Shown: positions 1-8,546 of the stretch, in pieces
How positions within the stretch are numbered: the stretch's first letter is position 1
Layout: each line of letters begins with the position of its first letter
Assembly: GCF_004116725.1 (NCBI RefSeq)
Contig: NZ_PDKG01000001.1
Coordinates: 62,001-126,000 of the forward strand
Origin: Arcobacter sp. CECT 8986
GTDB taxonomy: Bacteria; Campylobacterota; Campylobacteria; Campylobacterales; Arcobacteraceae
Length of the DNA: 64,000 bases
Reading direction: 5' to 3'
Position numbers and translations under genes: made by a program
The notes under the pieces: model-generated
Database searches by the model: none
The model's input: only the letters and a program-made list of their open reading frames with translations
Told to the model about the DNA's origin: nothing

Positions 1-1559
1 TATCCACTTATAATAACTTCTTCTATGTGTGTTGATAGTTTTACATTATTTGATTCAAGTTTAGAACTTATAATCTTTAGAGTCTTTTTATATACATTTT
101 GTAAATGAAACTCTTTTTTATCTTTTTTACTATTTAAAAAGTCTCTAAAATCATCTATTGTTTGAGATAAATGATTTGCATTTGATAAAATAATCTCAAT
201 TGATTTATCTTGAGATTCATCAGTTAAAAGACCTAATTGTTTATTTAACTGCATTCCACTTGCACAAGTAGTTATGATAGATAAAGGTTGTCTCCATTGG
301 TGAGCTATATTTTCCATCATTTCACCCATTGCAACCATTTTTGATTGGTATGCTAGTAAAATATCTTTTTTCTTATTTTTTTCTACTTCTTTATATATTT
401 TTCTTCTATATTTTAAAAAGTACTTCTCTAAATATGTAGAAACATACAATGAAATAGCAAATAAAATAAAAGCAATCAACAAAGAAAAACTCAGCATCTT
501 ATAGATATATTTTCTATTTTTTTCATCTAATTCTTGCTTCTTTTCTTCAATCATATAATCAATTTTTTGATTATAAAAACCAGAAGCAATTGCTATATTC
601 CATTTATCAAAACCTTTTACAAAAGAGGTTTTACTTGCAGGAAGGTTAGTTTCTGGCATAACAGTAGATACATAACTTACAAAACCTTCACCTTTTTTTG
701 CAGTATTAATTATCTCTTTTGTAATATAAAAGCCATTTTCATCTTTTAAAGTTATTCTATTTTTACCTACATATTCATTTTTAAGATGAGATAGATAATT
801 TCCATCATAATCTATCATAAAAACAAATTTATTTACTCCATATCTTAAATTTTGAAGTCTTGATATAAGCTTTTTCTTCACACTTTTTTCATATTCAGAG
901 ATATATTCACCAGTTGCTATATAAATACCTAAAGGCTTTACTTCTTTAAAATATACAGTTTTTTTATAAAATTTATCATCATGTCTAAAAGGTATTTTCC
1001 AATTAAATTCAATATAACCTTCACTTTTTTCTTTTACTTCTCTAATAATTTCTCTTATAAAATAAAAACCTTTATTATCTTTTGCATTAATAAAGTTTTT
1101 ACCTTCAACACCTCTTTTAGGAGGATATAAAATAGCATTACCATCTAAATCATTTATAATAAAGTATCCTCTATTATTATTGAATTTTATTGTTCGTAAA
1201 GAGTCTTTTATAAGTTTTATTATCTCTTTTTTTGATTCACGCTTATAGTGTTCTTTATATATATTCATTGATATTCTATAAGCTTCATTTACTCTATCTT
1301 TAATATCTTTTTTAATAAATTCTTTTACTTTTTTATGTTCTTGGTCTAATTCATTATAAACTTTTAATACTTCACTTTTTACAAGTTGTTTTTGATTTAT
1401 GATATAGTTTTTCTTTAAGTTTTTACTCTCTTTTTTAAATTCATCAATATTTGAAAAAACTATAAAAGTAGTAAAAATAAGAGATATTATTATTGTAGCG
1501 ATGGGCATTACATATTTAATAATTTTTATTAACTTATTTTCTGTTGCTATTCTAGACAT
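1..1559 (-). CDS. Cache-domain sensor histidine kinase (C-terminus cut by window edge)
   Basis: This is the N-terminal part of a membrane sensor kinase; the ATPase domain lies beyond the window edge. The ATG at 1559 follows AGGA with five bases between. The protein opens with a transmembrane segment near residues 12-35, then a long extracytoplasmic region with two Cache-like repeats (GYFIIND and FVFMIDYDGNYLSHL are the cores), a second membrane segment, and a dimerisation domain with the phospho-acceptor His near residue 420 in the motif AHQWRQPLS. That H-box variant is common in Arcobacter-group kinases. The ligand cannot be read from the sequence; Cache domains usually bind small organic acids or amino acids. 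The cognate response regulator is not visible here. Confidence 0.9.
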   Translation of the reverse strand, partial: MSRIATENKLIKIIKYVMPIATIIISLIFTTFIVFSNIDEFKKESKNLKKNYIINQKQLVKSEVLKVYNELDQEHKKVKEFIKKDIKDRVNEAYRISMNIYKEHYKRESKKEIIKLIKDSLRTIKFNNNRGYFIINDLDGNAILYPPKRGVEGKNFINAKDNKGFYFIREIIREVKEKSEGYIEFNWKIPFRHDDKFYKKTVYFKEVKPLGIYIATGEYISEYEKSVKKKLISRLQNLRYGVNKFVFMIDYDGNYLSHLKNEYVGKNRITLKDENGFYITKEIINTAKKGEGFVSYVSTVMPETNLPASKTSFVKGFDKWNIAIASGFYNQKIDYMIEEKKQELDEKNRKYIYKMLSFSLLIAFILFAISLYVSTYLEKYFLKYRRKIYKEVEKNKKKDILLAYQSKMVAMGEMMENIAHQWRQPLSIITTCASGMQLNKQLGLLTDESQDKSIEIILSNANHLSQTIDDFRDFLNSKKDKKEFHLQNVYKKTLKIISSKLESNNVKLSTHIEEVIISG

Positions 1560-1683
1560 CAAAATCCTAATATACAAAATTGTGGATAATTATATTTTTA
1601 ATTTTTTAATATAAGATTAAAAATGACAGAAAAAAATAAGTTAGTTTATTTATTTTAGTTATTTTAAAATATTAAGTCAAACA

Positions 1684-2703
1684 TTAGCTATCTTTGTACT
1701 CTTTCCACTTAATATCAAAGCTAAGATGTTTAAAATCAAAAGCAATCTGTTTTACTTTTGAATCCTCTTTTGGAACATACCCTTCTAATATAAAACTATC
1801 ATCTTTTTTTGTTAAAAAAGTCTCTATTTGAAAAGCAATATCTCTAAAAAGTGTTACTTGAAACTGTTCTTTTACTAAAGATTTTAAATCAATTCCCACT
1901 TCTAAATAGATTTTTTCTTTATTTAAAAAATAGTTCTTTTTAAAACTCTCTTCAAATATCATTCTTCTAATATTTTGATAATCTGACAAAATCTCATCTT
2001 TATCAAAGATTTTATTATAGTAGTTATATTTTGCATTTTTAATAGAAAATAAAAACTGGTCTAACTCTTTTGGCAAATCTTCATTAAATAAAATATTTGA
2101 CCTAATCTTTTCACAAACTCCAAAATATCCCTTGTTTATTTGGTCTTGGAAATCTGTTTTAAAGTAGCTTGAGTAAAATTTAAACTCTACGTTTTCATTA
2201 TTTTGTACAAACTTTTTAATAAATTCATAACTTTCACAAAGTTTTGTTTCGTGAAGTATTGTCTCATCAATAAAAACTATCACTTCATACAAAATCTCTT
2301 TTGGTTCATGTGCTAAAAAATTTTCATTTTTTATTCTCACAAAAAAGTCATCTTTCATATCATGAACTAATGATTCATAAAAATGAATAGTTTTTTTAAC
2401 AAATTTATTTTTCTTGTCTCTTTGTCTTGCTATTGCTCTTACAATATGCTTTTGACTTTCAAGTCTTAAGATATTTATTTTAAAGTATTCAGCATCTATA
2501 AAATCATAGAAATAGATTGTTTTATTTCCATTTATTAAAGGTAAATACTCAAAAGGGAAATACTCAAAAATCAATGAGTATATTTTTAGTTTTTTATCAA
2601 AAACTTTTTTAAGTATTTTATTTATGATAAATTTAGTTATCAAGCTCCAAGAAGCTATGATAACTAGCAAGATTAGAAATATTGCACTAAAAATAAATCC
2701 CAT
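1684..2703 (-). CDS. Membrane-anchored protein of unknown function
   Basis: I do not recognise this 339-residue protein. It has one strongly hydrophobic N-terminal segment (about residues 4-27), which could be an anchor or uncleaved signal, followed by a soluble, lysine- and phenylalanine-rich region with no recognisable motif or Cys pattern. It lies 16 bases downstream of the aldo/keto reductase on the same strand, so the two are probably co-transcribed. An AAGG ribosome-binding-like stretch lies about ten bases ahead of the ATG. The length and absence of internal stops make it a real gene. Confidence 0.75.
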   Translation of the reverse strand: MGFIFSAIFLILLVIIASWSLITKFIINKILKKVFDKKLKIYSLIFEYFPFEYLPLINGNKTIYFYDFIDAEYFKINILRLESQKHIVRAIARQRDKKNKFVKKTIHFYESLVHDMKDDFFVRIKNENFLAHEPKEILYEVIVFIDETILHETKLCESYEFIKKFVQNNENVEFKFYSSYFKTDFQDQINKGYFGVCEKIRSNILFNEDLPKELDQFLFSIKNAKYNYYNKIFDKDEILSDYQNIRRMIFEESFKKNYFLNKEKIYLEVGIDLKSLVKEQFQVTLFRDIAFQIETFLTKKDDSFILEGYVPKEDSKVKQIAFDFKHLSFDIKWKEYKDS

Positions 2704-2719
2704 GTTTTATTTGACCTTA

Positions 2720-3739
2720 TTATCCCATTGGATATAAAATATCTTTTTGTATCTCTTCTATTTTACTAAATAATTCTTTAGATATTTCAAAATTTGATGC
2801 TTTTAAAGACTCATCTAGTTGTTCAAGCTTTCTTGCTCCAATAATTGTAGAAGCAACAAAATCAAAATGTTTAGAATATGCAACAGCTAAAGTCACAGGA
2901 GAAATCCCATACTCTTTTGCAAGTTGTACATATCTTTTTGTAGCTTCAACTGTTTTATCATTTACAAATCTTTGTGCTTGTGCTTGAACTCTTGGGTTTT
3001 GATGTTTTGCATATGCTGTAAATCTACATCCATCTGGATATAATCCACTATTGTATTTACCAGATAAAACTCCTCCACCAATAGGAGAATAAGGTAATAA
3101 AGAGATGTTTTCTCTTCTACATACATTTGCAAGTTCATCTAAAAATCTTGGGTTTAATAAAGAAAAATTGTTTTGTATTGATTGAAATCTTGTAAGATTT
3201 TTATGTTTTGATATTTCATTTGCTTTTGTTAATCCATAAGCACTATCATTTGATGTACCAACATATCTTACTTTTCCCTCTTTTACAAGTTCATCAAATG
3301 CTTTTAAACTCTCTTCAACAGGTACAACTGTATCTGGCCAATGCATTTGATAAAGGTCAACATAATCAGTATCTAATCTTTTTAAACTTCCTTCAATTGC
3401 TCTTTTTATATGAAAAGAATCAATTGCTGTTAGACCATGTCTTGTAGGTGGAACAAACCATCCAGAAGCTGCTCCTGCAACTTTTGTAGCTAAGATTATA
3501 GAATCCCTAGGTTTTGTTTTCAACCATTCCCCTACAATCTTCTCTGTTGTACCTTCATATGACGATTTAGGAGGTACTGGATAAATTTCTGCTGTATCAA
3601 AAAAGTTTATTCCATTTTCGTATGCTTTATCCAGTATTTGAAAAGCTTCTTCTTTTGTTGTAGTACTACCAAATGTCATAGTTCCTAAACAAATTGAGCT
3701 TACTCTTAATCCACTATTTCCAATATATCTAAAATTCAT
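2720..3739 (-). CDS. Aldo/keto reductase (Tas-like)
   Basis: NADPH-dependent oxidoreductase of the aldo/keto reductase superfamily. The catalytic tetrad is intact: Asp48 and Tyr53 in FFDTAEIYP, Lys86 in ILATKVAG and His133 in LYQMHWPD. The N-terminus (RYIGNSGLRVSSICLGTMTFG) and the C-terminal cofactor-binding region ending TIIGARKLEQLDESLKA are typical. The 339-residue length and the insertion after Tyr53 fit the Tas/YajO-like class rather than the shorter class. The substrate cannot be told from sequence. AAAGGA precedes the ATG by ten bases. Confidence 0.92.
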   Translation of the reverse strand: MNFRYIGNSGLRVSSICLGTMTFGSTTTKEEAFQILDKAYENGINFFDTAEIYPVPPKSSYEGTTEKIVGEWLKTKPRDSIILATKVAGAASGWFVPPTRHGLTAIDSFHIKRAIEGSLKRLDTDYVDLYQMHWPDTVVPVEESLKAFDELVKEGKVRYVGTSNDSAYGLTKANEISKHKNLTRFQSIQNNFSLLNPRFLDELANVCRRENISLLPYSPIGGGVLSGKYNSGLYPDGCRFTAYAKHQNPRVQAQAQRFVNDKTVEATKRYVQLAKEYGISPVTLAVAYSKHFDFVASTIIGARKLEQLDESLKASNFEISKELFSKIEEIQKDILYPMG

Positions 3740-3833
3740 AATATTTTTATCCTTTCATTTGGATTGATTAAGAGTATAACAAAAGGTTTCATAAAATAAT
3801 ATAAGAAATTACATCCAAACTCCTAAATTTAGA

Positions 3834-4805
3834 CTACTCCATAATACATATTTGTTTTTTTAGCATATGAATAATTGTTTTATAAGCCACTATTAAAACA
3901 ACTGCTGTCAAAACAAATATAAATAAATAAGAAAAGTATTGATAAATATCTTTTTTTGTAACTTCATACATCAAACTTGTTGCAAGTGTGATTGTCGCTA
4001 AAGGGAAAGTAAAAGCCCACCAAGATATAAAAAATTTAATTTTTACAAAGTTTTTATACATAAAAAAAAGTAAAAAAGTAAAAAACAATCCTAAATTAAA
4101 AAGAACTAATGAAAAAAAATCTATTTGCAATGTCATTTTAAAATAAGCAATTAACCCAACAGATGGAGGAGCAATCAAAATAAATAGTGTTGGCATAAAT
4201 TTAGGTGCAAATTGTGTATGAAAGATTGTTCGATTTAATATAATTGCAAGCATAATTATCCAGAAAAATATACCAATAGAAAAAAAGAACATCAAATACA
4301 TATTATCTAAATGAGTTGTTCCTACAACAGGAACTATCAAATTACCAACAATAGGAATAAACCATGCAGGATTTGAGTGTTGAATTTCTAAATTATTATT
4401 TATCCAAAACTTTAAAGTGTTGAAAGTAAAAAATATATGTAAAAACATCCCAATATAAAATAGAACATTAGAAACTGCAATTTCATTATGATAAAGTTGT
4501 GATACCAACAAAAAAGATATAGAAATTGCTGCAAAAAAGTTTATTCTTATGGGATGAGAAAACTCTTTTTTCACCTCTTCAAAATATAGTATTATTTTCA
4601 TAAAATATGAAATAATAATTGCAATAAATACAATAGTAGTAACTATTTTAAAAAATAGATAAAAATATGCATGAAAATAAAAAAGCTCACTTGCTTTTTC
4701 ATAAACAATTGTCAATCCAGAAAGTCCCATAACAATAGCAAACATCATTACAGGGAAAAAAGCCAACCTATTTGAAGGAATAGCTTTTATAGACTCAGTA
4801 CTCAT
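3834..4805 (-). CDS. TDT-family transporter (TehA/SLAC1-like)
   Basis: Integral membrane protein of 323 residues with about ten hydrophobic segments throughout. The opening SNRLAFFPVMMFAIVMGLSGL and the segment NPAWFIPIVGNLIVPVVG are typical of the tellurite-resistance/dicarboxylate transporter family, which includes TehA and the plant anion channel SLAC1. Family members move anions or C4-dicarboxylates across the inner membrane; the specific substrate is not evident. AAGGA lies six bases before the ATG. It is divergent from the small gene at 4863 with a 57-bp shared promoter region. Confidence 0.85.
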   Translation of the reverse strand: MSTESIKAIPSNRLAFFPVMMFAIVMGLSGLTIVYEKASELFYFHAYFYLFFKIVTTIVFIAIIISYFMKIILYFEEVKKEFSHPIRINFFAAISISFLLVSQLYHNEIAVSNVLFYIGMFLHIFFTFNTLKFWINNNLEIQHSNPAWFIPIVGNLIVPVVGTTHLDNMYLMFFFSIGIFFWIIMLAIILNRTIFHTQFAPKFMPTLFILIAPPSVGLIAYFKMTLQIDFFSLVLFNLGLFFTFLLFFMYKNFVKIKFFISWWAFTFPLATITLATSLMYEVTKKDIYQYFSYLFIFVLTAVVLIVAYKTIIHMLKKQICIME

Positions 4806-4862
4806 TGAAAATCCTTCTTAAGAGAAATTAATTTATAATTAGCAATCAAAGGAGTAATACAA

Positions 4863-5069
4863 ATGGCAAAAAAAAGAATAATTGACCTATCTAAACAAAA
4901 TTTTTCATATGAAGAAAAAAATCAAACAATAAAAATTTTAAATCTAAATCAACAATCTATGAATTTAGAAGTTTCTATTTTTGAAAAAAATGAATTTATC
5001 AAAAAAACAACTATTGCCTTTGCTCATATACCCAAAAAGCTAAAAGCAAAAATCAATCCTTTATGCTAA
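4863..5069 (+). CDS. Small hypothetical protein, 68 residues
   Basis: A short basic protein with no membrane segment and a single Cys at its end. I do not recognise a family. Support for it being real comes from a strong ribosome-binding site (AAAGGAG, eight bases before ATG), a TATAAT-like hexamer upstream in the divergent region, and a clean reading frame. The predicted protein is mostly beta-prone with a basic C-terminal stretch around IPKKLKAKINP. Confidence 0.65.
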   Translation: MAKKRIIDLSKQNFSYEEKNQTIKILNLNQQSMNLEVSIFEKNEFIKKTTIAFAHIPKKLKAKINPLC

Positions 5070-5218
5070 AAGAAATATAATTATAACTTATTAAAATTAA
5101 TTTTTCTTTTATATATTATAAGTAAAAGTTATATAAGTATATTTTATATATAAAATAGTGAGTGTAGATTTCATTTTAGTGTATTTAAAGACTATAGAAT
5201 AGGAGTTTATTAAATTTT

Positions 5219-6064
5219 TTATAATTTATTTTTTATTTCATCAAATATAAAAATAAACTCTTGATATGATACATTTTTATAATTTTTATTTATAATATTT
5301 ATATATCTTTTTATACAAAAGTACAAACTTACATATAATAAGTATTTTTTTAATTGTCTTAATTTTATATTATTTGAGTAAGAGTTTAAAAAACTATTTA
5401 TAAGTGCAAAATCAAACTTTTTATCATAAAAACACCAAGAGATAATAACAATAGACAAATCAATATTTTTATCACCAATACAACTATGTGCAAAATCAAA
5501 TACCCCATTTAATCTATCATTATAAAAACTTACATTATCAGGAAAGATATCAGCATGAATTAGAGTATTTTTCTCTAAAATCAAATCTTTTACTATTTCA
5601 TATCTTGATAAAAACTCTTTTTTTATATTTGTGTCATTTTTAAAATCAATTGAGTCTATTAACTCTTCTAAATTAAAATCTTTATTTATTTGTAAATTTG
5701 TATTTATTGAGTGTAAATTTCTCAAAAATATTCCAATTTGAGAAATATGCTCTTTTTTTATACTATTTATGTGAGTTGCATTTTTATAAGAAAATAGTAC
5801 AATGGGTTTAGAGTATCCAAGAAAAAAAGATAAAACTTTTGGTACATCTAAATTACTTATATGATTTAAAATATCTATCTCTTCTAATACTTCTTTCATA
5901 GAGCTATTTTCATAAAGTTTTAATATATATTTTTTACTGTTTTTATCTTTTAGTATGTATACAGTATCAGAAATTCCAGTTTTTGTAGAGTTTAAACAAA
6001 CAAACTCATAATCTTGAAAAAATGAGTTTATTTGTTCTAGAGTTAAATTTGTTTTTACACCCAT
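5219..6064 (-). CDS. APH/ThrB-type kinase in the cobalamin operon
   Basis: A kinase of the aminoglycoside-phosphotransferase/homoserine kinase type II fold. The catalytic loop HADIFPDN lies near residues 170-177 and the metal-binding motif GVFDFAHS near 188, matching the ThrB2 pattern; an N-terminal nucleotide-binding lobe with ILKLYE precedes them. It is the last gene of the cbiM-cbiK-cobI operon, starting directly after the cobI stop. The start is uncertain between TTG at 6070 and ATG at 6064, neither with a clear ribosome-binding site. Its place suggests phosphorylation of a cobamide side-chain precursor (threonine, serine or an amino alcohol) rather than homoserine, but that is inference. 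Confidence 0.8.
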   Translation of the reverse strand: MGVKTNLTLEQINSFFQDYEFVCLNSTKTGISDTVYILKDKNSKKYILKLYENSSMKEVLEEIDILNHISNLDVPKVLSFFLGYSKPIVLFSYKNATHINSIKKEHISQIGIFLRNLHSINTNLQINKDFNLEELIDSIDFKNDTNIKKEFLSRYEIVKDLILEKNTLIHADIFPDNVSFYNDRLNGVFDFAHSCIGDKNIDLSIVIISWCFYDKKFDFALINSFLNSYSNNIKLRQLKKYLLYVSLYFCIKRYINIINKNYKNVSYQEFIFIFDEIKNKL

Positions 6065-6070
6065 ATTCAA

Positions 6071-6733
6071 CTATATAAAATCAATAAATAAAGTCATATA
6101 TTTATCAACTTTATCTTTTTTATAATCAAGTATATTTTCACCTTTATAATTTAGGTTTTCAAAAGTAAAGAAACTACTATTTTTTTCTTTTATAAAAGTA
6201 GTATCCATACCTATTTTTGGTCGCATATAAACAGTTGTAAAAGGTACTTTTCTTTTATGTAATGGTCTAATAATAAAACTACTATCACCAACACATAAAG
6301 GCTTTTTAACCTTTGCAGAAGCATGAGAAAAAGAAGTAACTCCAGGAATCACTTCACAATCATCATAAATCACACTATTTTGCTCTTTTATAATATCTAG
6401 CAAATAATATACTGTACTATAAACTGCACTATCTCCTAAAGTTACAAAAGATAGTTTTTCATAAGTTTTAAAAGAGTCTAAAATAATATCAACTTGTCTT
6501 TGCCAATCACCTTTTTGAAATTTCATTGGTGTATACATTGGAATAATAGGCTTATCAAATCCAAATTCATCCATCAATTGTTTTACAATCTTATATGTCA
6601 TTGACCTTGCAAAACTATTATCAGCACTTTTTGTTGGTATACAAATAGCATCACTATCTTTTAATGCCTTTAATGCTTTTAAAGTGATTAGTTCATAATC
6701 CCCCGGCCCCAAAGATACCATATATAATTTCAT
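6071..6733 (-). CDS. cobI: Precorrin-2 C20-methyltransferase (CobI/CbiL)
   Basis: SAM-dependent tetrapyrrole methylase that methylates C20 of (cobalt-)precorrin-2 in corrin-ring synthesis. The family signature at the N-terminus is VSLGPGDYELITLKALKAL, followed by the threonine/serine-rich substrate region (CIPTKSADNSFA) typical of CobI/CbiL, the THLGD-like TLGDSAVYSTVYY, and EVIPGVTSFSHASAK. The length of 220 residues is normal. ATG at 6733 is preferred to TTG at 6736 because AGGA lies six bases upstream. It follows cbiK within the leftward operon. Confidence 0.93.
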   Translation of the reverse strand: MKLYMVSLGPGDYELITLKALKALKDSDAICIPTKSADNSFARSMTYKIVKQLMDEFGFDKPIIPMYTPMKFQKGDWQRQVDIILDSFKTYEKLSFVTLGDSAVYSTVYYLLDIIKEQNSVIYDDCEVIPGVTSFSHASAKVKKPLCVGDSSFIIRPLHKRKVPFTTVYMRPKIGMDTTFIKEKNSSFFTFENLNYKGENILDYKKDKVDKYMTLFIDFI

Positions 6734-6741
6734 CAATTTTC

Positions 6742-7584
6742 CTAATATGTCATAGTTTTATGACTAATTCCAAGCATTTTAAATGATTCTTTAATATTTT
6801 TAATTAAAATCTCTTGTGTTTTTGGTAATTCTAATAAATTGAAACTTTCACTTTGTGTTAAAGATTCAACAATTGAAGATTCAAACATATCTTCTAAATC
6901 CTCTTTTATTTCAAACATATCTTTTATATAGTGATTTCCACTTACAAGTAATAAAGGAATAACTTGAACTTTTTTAAAGCCTTTAGCTTTAATCTTTTGT
7001 TTCATTGCCTCATTTACTGCAAAATATGGGAAAGCACCTTCTAATGAACATGAAAAATTTCTTTCATCTAACATCTCTAAAAGAGAACTTGTATAATTAA
7101 TAGAATCAATTCCTACTGTATTTAACTTAGGAGTTCCATGAATTATATATAAATTTGCAGTATCTTCTTTAGATACTTGCTCATTTAACTCTTTTAGATA
7201 TGCTGTTGTATCTTTTGTTGTTGTCAAAATTGCATTTGTAATACCAATATTTGCCATTGAAAAATATTTGAATCCATCTACAATTTTCTTTAAAAACTCA
7301 TGTTCATCAGTTGGATAAATATTTACAGATACTACAACTACGTGCTTATATCCGTGCATATCTACATCAGCTAAAGTTTGTGGTAAGTTTTTATAAATCT
7401 CTTTTTTCTTTTTCTTTAAAAGTTTTATAACCATTCTAGAAGAAAAAGAGGTAAATACTTCACAATCTGGGTATTCTTCTTTTACTTTTGCTTCTAAATC
7501 AAGATATTTTTGTTGCTCAATTACAGAACCAAAACAAGCAAGAACAATTGCTCTTTTTCTATTATAATGTCTAAATCTTTTCAT
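6742..7584 (-). CDS. cbiK: Sirohydrochlorin cobaltochelatase CbiK
   Basis: Inserts Co2+ into sirohydrochlorin (early cobalt insertion, anaerobic B12 route). The N-terminus AIVLACFGS and the duplicated chelatase fold are seen. Likely metal ligands are His149 in IIHGTPKLNT, Glu182 in SLEGAFPYF and His218 in LLVSGNHYIKDMF, matching the His-Glu-His pattern of Salmonella CbiK. No signal peptide, so it is a cytoplasmic form. The start overlaps the cbiM stop by one base (TAATG), indicating translational coupling of cobalt uptake and insertion. Confidence 0.94.
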   Translation of the reverse strand: MKRFRHYNRKRAIVLACFGSVIEQQKYLDLEAKVKEEYPDCEVFTSFSSRMVIKLLKKKKKEIYKNLPQTLADVDMHGYKHVVVVSVNIYPTDEHEFLKKIVDGFKYFSMANIGITNAILTTTKDTTAYLKELNEQVSKEDTANLYIIHGTPKLNTVGIDSINYTSSLLEMLDERNFSCSLEGAFPYFAVNEAMKQKIKAKGFKKVQVIPLLLVSGNHYIKDMFEIKEDLEDMFESSIVESLTQSESFNLLELPKTQEILIKNIKESFKMLGISHKTMTY

Positions 7585-8264
7585 TATCTTCCAGTATTAT
7601 ATAATCTTGACTCAACATATGAGCTTGATTTTAAAGAGTTTAATGTTTTTGCACCTGCTAAAACAGCTAAATCAATTAATGGCTCTAAAATAATAACACT
7701 CATATAAGCAGCCCCAAAACTAAGTACAGAAGCTATATTTTCAACTGCAAAACCTTGACCATAAAATGCCCAAAATGCAACCCATGTAACAATTCCACCT
7801 TGATACATTGTAGATAATTTTAAAGCATCAATATATTTAATATCTTTATATGCAATATCTTTTGGAATAATTCTTGAAGCCACATAACTCATAGCAAATA
7901 AAGGCATAAGAATTGTTGTAACATTCATTCCATATTGAGGTAAATCAAATGGTGCGAAAAACAGACCTTGAATTAATAGCCCAAAAGCTAAACCTAAAGC
8001 AGCAGGAGCAATTCCAAAAATTAAAAATAGAGTTGAACCTAAAATCAAGTGAACTTCAGAAACTCCAATTGGATGATGAGGAAAAACTTGAAAAAATACA
8101 AATACTAACATCGTAGTAAATAGACTTTTTACTGCAAATGGTAAAATACCACTTTTTTTAATATTATCTAATGCAAACTTCGCTGCAAATCCAAATGAAA
8201 CTGCAGCAGTCCCATAACTTAATACAATTTTTGCACCTTGAACAATTCCTGGTTCTATATGCAT
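7584..8264 (-). CDS. cbiM: Cobalt transporter component CbiM
   Basis: Energy-coupling-factor type substrate-binding membrane protein for Co2+. The mature N-terminus Met-His-Ile is needed for metal binding in this family, so I take ATG at 8264 as the start; AAAGGA lies six bases upstream, whereas the TTG at 8270 would add two residues before the ligand His. There are about six membrane segments, with VHLILGSTLF and GIAPAALGLAFGLLIQGLFF as the family core. No CbiN, CbiQ or CbiO is visible nearby, so the partners are elsewhere or the protein works alone. Confidence 0.9.
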   Translation of the reverse strand: MHIEPGIVQGAKIVLSYGTAAVSFGFAAKFALDNIKKSGILPFAVKSLFTTMLVFVFFQVFPHHPIGVSEVHLILGSTLFLIFGIAPAALGLAFGLLIQGLFFAPFDLPQYGMNVTTILMPLFAMSYVASRIIPKDIAYKDIKYIDALKLSTMYQGGIVTWVAFWAFYGQGFAVENIASVLSFGAAYMSVIILEPLIDLAVLAGAKTLNSLKSSSYVESRLYNTGR

Positions 8265-8319
8265 TGTCAATCCTTTTTGATAAATTTAAATTTTTTAATT
8301 ATTTTTATTTTTAATTTAA

Positions 8320-8508
8320 TTAATATGATAATAAAAGTAAGATTTCTAAAGTTTTTGGAGGATCTAAAGAGCTTATTTTGTTTTCATAAGCTTTTTTGTG
8401 GTATAAATTATTATTAGTTTCTACATTACATAACTTTTTTATTGTCGAGTACATCGCAATTATTGACAATTTAAAGTACTGTTTTTTATACCCTCTAAGA
8501 TTTTTCAT
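8320..8508 (-). CDS. Possible small leaderless ORF upstream of cbiM
   Basis: A 62-residue reading frame fills most of the 282-bp divergent region between cbiM and cbiA. Its ATG at 8508 lies seven bases after a perfect TATAAT box on the same strand, so a transcript could begin at or next to the start codon with no leader. The protein is Lys-rich and ends TLEILLLLSY; I recognise no family. It may equally be a chance frame within a long 5' leader of cbiM. No ribosome-binding site is present. Confidence 0.35.
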   Translation of the reverse strand: MKNLRGYKKQYFKLSIIAMYSTIKKLCNVETNNNLYHKKAYENKISSLDPPKTLEILLLLSY

Positions 8509-8546
8509 AGTTAAATTATAGCTAAAAAAAATTATAAAGAGGTGAG

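Noticed and set aside
1581-1589. Perfect DnaA-box match (reverse of TTATCCACA); another at 53649-53657.
   Set aside because: Each is single, one lies inside a gene, and there is no cluster, dnaA/dnaN or AT-rich unwinding element, so no replication origin is claimed.
5070-5218. AT-rich palindromic stretch after the 68-residue gene.
   Set aside because: Long loops and pure A/T arms give no convincing terminator, promoter or small gene.
8265-8546. Cobalamin riboswitch expected between the two B12 operons.
   Set aside because: No B12-box-like core or paired elements were found by eye on either strand.
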